From JASFYU01 sp045046905 (GTDB taxonomy: Bacteria; Bacteroidota; Bacteroidia; Flavobacteriales; Flavobacteriaceae), in NCBI GenBank assembly GCA_045046905.1, contig JASFYU010000163.1, positions 1 to 17,390 of the forward strand: a stretch of 17,390 nt of DNA, given 5' to 3'. Below the pieces are notes generated by a model. It was not told where the DNA came from. It searched no databases and worked only from the letters and a program-made list of their open reading frames with translations. Both the position numbers and the translations under genes were made by a program. Shown here in pieces: positions 15,685-17,390 of the stretch (within the stretch, counting starts at the first letter, position 1; each line of letters begins with the position of its first letter).

Positions 15685-16062
15685 ATGAAAACATCGAATA
15701 AAAAAACAGTATATCTTCTATTTTTATTGGTAGTTCTCTCGTCATGCTCTGAAGACGATGATGAAATCACTAATTCTTGTGGAATTTCTAATCCTTTGGT
15801 CGAACTAGAATGGCTAAAAACGGAAATTGATAAACGCCAGAAAGAAGTTAGTCAAGACTCAAAATATTGCTATATCTCACAAGCGGTACATAAGGGAAAA
15901 ACAGTATTCCTATACGAAGATTGCAACCCCTTTATCGACAAGGTCATCGCCGTTCTTGACTGTGAAGGAAATTCATTGGGCTTCATAGGTAGCGGCATTT
16001 CGATTACAGCCATTATTAATTCTTCTATTATATATAGACCTACTGATTTCGCCTGCGAATAG
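15685..16062 (+). CDS. Small lipoprotein, probably surface-exposed
   Basis: Function unknown. The 125-residue protein has a lipoprotein signal peptide ending in lipobox LSSC, with C21 as the lipidated residue. The mature start is CSEDDDE, which resembles the acidic lipoprotein export signal that sends lipoproteins to the cell surface in Bacteroidota (S-D-D-D-D in Bacteroides fragilis). The mature part has further cysteines (C32, C62, C80, C91, C124) and the pattern PLVELEWLKTEI followed later by VFLYEDC and VLDCEGNSLG, a pattern I recall from small Bacteroidota lipoproteins of unknown function. It is monocistronic as far as can be seen: the pruA terminator is upstream and a 759-base gap with little coding signal is downstream. 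Confidence 0.8.
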   Translation: MKTSNKKTVYLLFLLVVLSSCSEDDDEITNSCGISNPLVELEWLKTEIDKRQKEVSQDSKYCYISQAVHKGKTVFLYEDCNPFIDKVIAVLDCEGNSLGFIGSGISITAIINSSIIYRPTDFACE

Positions 16063-16211
16063 CAGTGAAAATCTGCGCTAAGACGGTCATCGACCAGTGA
16101 AGGCTTCACCCTAAAAATCTTGAACCCACACAATATCAATGTAAATTTAACGTTAATTTATCGTAAAGCCCATGTTATAATTGTATCCTCAGTTCTAAAT
16201 ACCATTATTCT

Positions 16212-16340
16212 ATGCAAGGAAATAACACTAATACCGAAAAAAAATCAGCATCGATTCCCATGTTTCAGTTTGTTTGGAATTTTATGAAAAGCTATGCCAA
16301 AAAATGCAGAACTTCATATGACCAAATGTTGAGCCTATAA
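16212..16340 (+). CDS. Possible small ORF of 42 residues
   Basis: An ATG at 16212 opens a 42-codon frame ending in TAA at 16338. The product begins MQGNNTNTEKKSAS and continues with an aromatic, basic half (PMFQFVWNFMKSYAKKCRT) that could form an amphipathic helix. TATAATTG (16176-16183), one base off TAnnTTTG, lies 28 bases upstream of the ATG. I recognise no family. It could be a genuine small protein, the relic of a longer gene, or chance; nothing else in the sequence decides this. Confidence 0.3.
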   Translation: MQGNNTNTEKKSASIPMFQFVWNFMKSYAKKCRTSYDQMLSL

Positions 16341-16385
16341 CTCAATTCTTTCAATTTTCAGATAGAGGCGACCAACATATAGTTC

Positions 16386-16502
16386 TAATACCGATATAAC
16401 TATAATCTGCTTGACACCAACGCTTTCATACTTCGACTTCGTTCGGCACACCTTTGGAGTTTCCTATCATCCGACACGATATTTGCAATTAATTTGATTT
16501 AA
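16386..16502. repeat. Degraded palindromic element, copy 2
   Basis: The left part (16386-16429) aligns without gaps to the left part of the 3257-3422 element (3257-3300) at 32 of 44 positions, including TAATACC, TAACTATAA and an ACGC at the same offset of 34 bases. The right end (16482-16502) matches the right end of copy 1 (3402-3422) at 16 of 21. The interiors are otherwise different in length and sequence. This is best read as an old, diverged family member. Confidence 0.5.
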
Positions 16503-16742
16503 CATAATTAAGAGATCCAGCGACTAGCGGCCTAAAATTATTTCACTGTATTTGGGGGCTTCCTATTCACACTCTACATCTTCTTTACGACAAAAAATTA
16601 CTCAAATTCCTTGGAAACCATTTCAAACTACTCGCATCTATCCTCTCATTATATCAACTCAATCACCTACATATACTATCAATTTTCATCTACTTCTCAT
16701 TCATTATATGACTAATTATTATCGCTGATATTTTTTTTTAGC

Positions 16743-16781
16743 TTTGATTATACTTATATTAAGTCATTCCATTTGGAATGA
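16743..16781 (+). promoter_or_regulatory. Candidate promoter with overlapping operator, DinB-like gene
   Basis: TTTG at 16743-16746 fits the -33 element, and TCCATTTG at 16768-16775 fits TAnnTTTG with one mismatch; the spacer is 21 bases. The -7 element is embedded in TCATTCCATTTGGAATGA (16764-16781), a perfect 8-bp inverted repeat with a 2-base gap. A protein bound to this dyad would block the promoter, so repression is the simplest reading. The ATG is 40 bases downstream of the dyad. Confidence 0.45.
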
Positions 16782-16821
16782 ATGGCATCTTCTTTTTTAA
16801 CAAATCTAAATTCTAAACAAT

Positions 16822-17334
16822 ATGAAAATTTTAGCTCCATTACTCATGCTTGTATGCGTTTTTGCACTTCAGGCTCAAGACAATCTAATACAATCGACTA
16901 TACAGGGCACATTAGCCAACAACCAAGGGCAGGTGATATCCTTGGCCGAAGCTTTTTCTGAAGACCAATACAGCTGGAGACCTGCTGAAGGCATCAACTC
17001 TGTTGGCGAAGCCCTTTTACATATTGCTAGCGGCAACTATTATTTGGCATCAAAAATGGGTTTTGCGCCCCCTGCAGATGTAGATATGATGAACATTGGA
17101 AAAATTGAGGGCAAAGAGAATATTATAGCGGCCTTAAAAAAATCGAACACCTTTGTTCTTGAAAAGATTTTGCTTGTCGAAAGCAGTAGATTTACCGATG
17201 AAATTGATTTTGGCTTTGCCAAAATGAATACACTCTCAGGTCTTTTGAGCATTATGGAACACAATGGCGAGCACAAAGGGCAGTTAATCGCTTATGCCAG
17301 ATCCAATGGCGTCACCCCACCTTGGAGTAAATAG
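16822..17334 (+). CDS. Exported DinB-like metal-binding protein
   Basis: The 170-residue protein belongs by pattern to the DinB/YfiT-like four-helix bundle family. The three-histidine metal site is visible: H67 in ALLHIASG, and H147 and H151 in MEHNGEHKGQL. WRPAEGINSVGEAL (52-65) and the final SNGVTPPWS (161-169) are also typical. The first 18-19 residues are a signal peptide (ending LQAQD), so it should act in the periplasm; many family members are cytosolic and some are thiol transferases. The substrate is unknown. It is preceded by a promoter-operator candidate at 16743-16781 and appears to be transcribed alone. Confidence 0.85.
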   Translation: MKILAPLLMLVCVFALQAQDNLIQSTIQGTLANNQGQVISLAEAFSEDQYSWRPAEGINSVGEALLHIASGNYYLASKMGFAPPADVDMMNIGKIEGKENIIAALKKSNTFVLEKILLVESSRFTDEIDFGFAKMNTLSGLLSIMEHNGEHKGQLIAYARSNGVTPPWSK

Positions 17335-17390
17335 TTTTTTGATTTACTTAAAAACCTGAGTTCGACCTAATCTTTGTATACAGTTTAGGT

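Larger units (their letters stand above)
16063..16821. other. Long intergenic stretch with little coding signal
   Basis: These 759 bases hold two small hairpins directly after the lipoprotein gene (GGTC-atc-GACC at 16085-16095 and GTGAAG-g-CTTCAC at 16097-16109), a perfect TTAACGTTAA palindrome near 16150, a possible 42-residue ORF (16212-16340), a degraded palindromic element (16386-16502), a strongly G-poor tract (about 16561-16740) and the dinB-like promoter region. I see no tRNA or recognisable structured RNA. It looks like eroded sequence with regulatory parts at its right end. Confidence 0.6.

Noticed and set aside
16535..16713. Open reading frame of about 58 codons without ATG, rich in F, Y, S and T
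   Set aside because: The tract is almost free of G, which removes TAG and TGA stops by composition alone; there is no start codon and no known motif.
17365..17390. Inverted repeat ACCTAA / TTAGGT at the right edge
   Set aside because: It is cut by the window end, so its extent and context cannot be judged.

Overview
The window is AT-rich chromosomal DNA from a member of the Bacteroidota, most likely a marine Flavobacteriaceae. Four things point there: a gene for the type IX secretion system plug protein (formerly DUF5103), promoter -7 elements of the Bacteroidota form TAnnTTTG in front of several operons, lack of strong Shine-Dalgarno sites, and a surface-lipoprotein export signal of the Bacteroidota kind. 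I cannot name the genus from sequence alone. Almost all of it is core metabolism. No phage, CRISPR array, tRNA, rRNA, transposase or defence system is visible.

Layout. (1) 116-3259, plus strand: gpmI (phosphoglycerate mutase), map (methionine aminopeptidase) and a class I methyltransferase. (2) 3257-3422: a palindromic intergenic element whose two arms supply the stop codons of the two converging genes beside it. (3) 3409-10974, minus strand: the complete sodium-pumping NADH:quinone oxidoreductase operon nqrABCDEF, then a terminator-like hairpin, then a small unknown gene overlapping apbE. (4) 11130-13853, plus strand, divergent from nqr: T9SS plug protein, a DUF3667 zinc-ribbon membrane protein, and apaG. 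(5) 13936-15564: pruA with its own promoter and a long hairpin terminator. (6) 15685-17334: a probable surface lipoprotein, a 759-base stretch with little coding signal (a possible 42-codon ORF, a degraded second copy of the palindromic element and a strongly G-poor tract), and an exported DinB-like protein with an 18-bp dyad over its predicted promoter.

How the genes work together. NqrA-F form the respiratory Na+ pump. ApbE is the flavin transferase that attaches FMN covalently to threonines of NqrB and NqrC, so its place just downstream is functionally meaningful. The small gene wedged between nqrF and apbE is translationally linked to apbE and is the best candidate here for an undescribed role, in Nqr assembly or flavinylation. 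The NqrB flavin-attachment motif reads SGET instead of the usual SGAT. I see no large novel system; the most useful leads are the nqrF-apbE small gene, the NqrB motif, and the palindromic element family.
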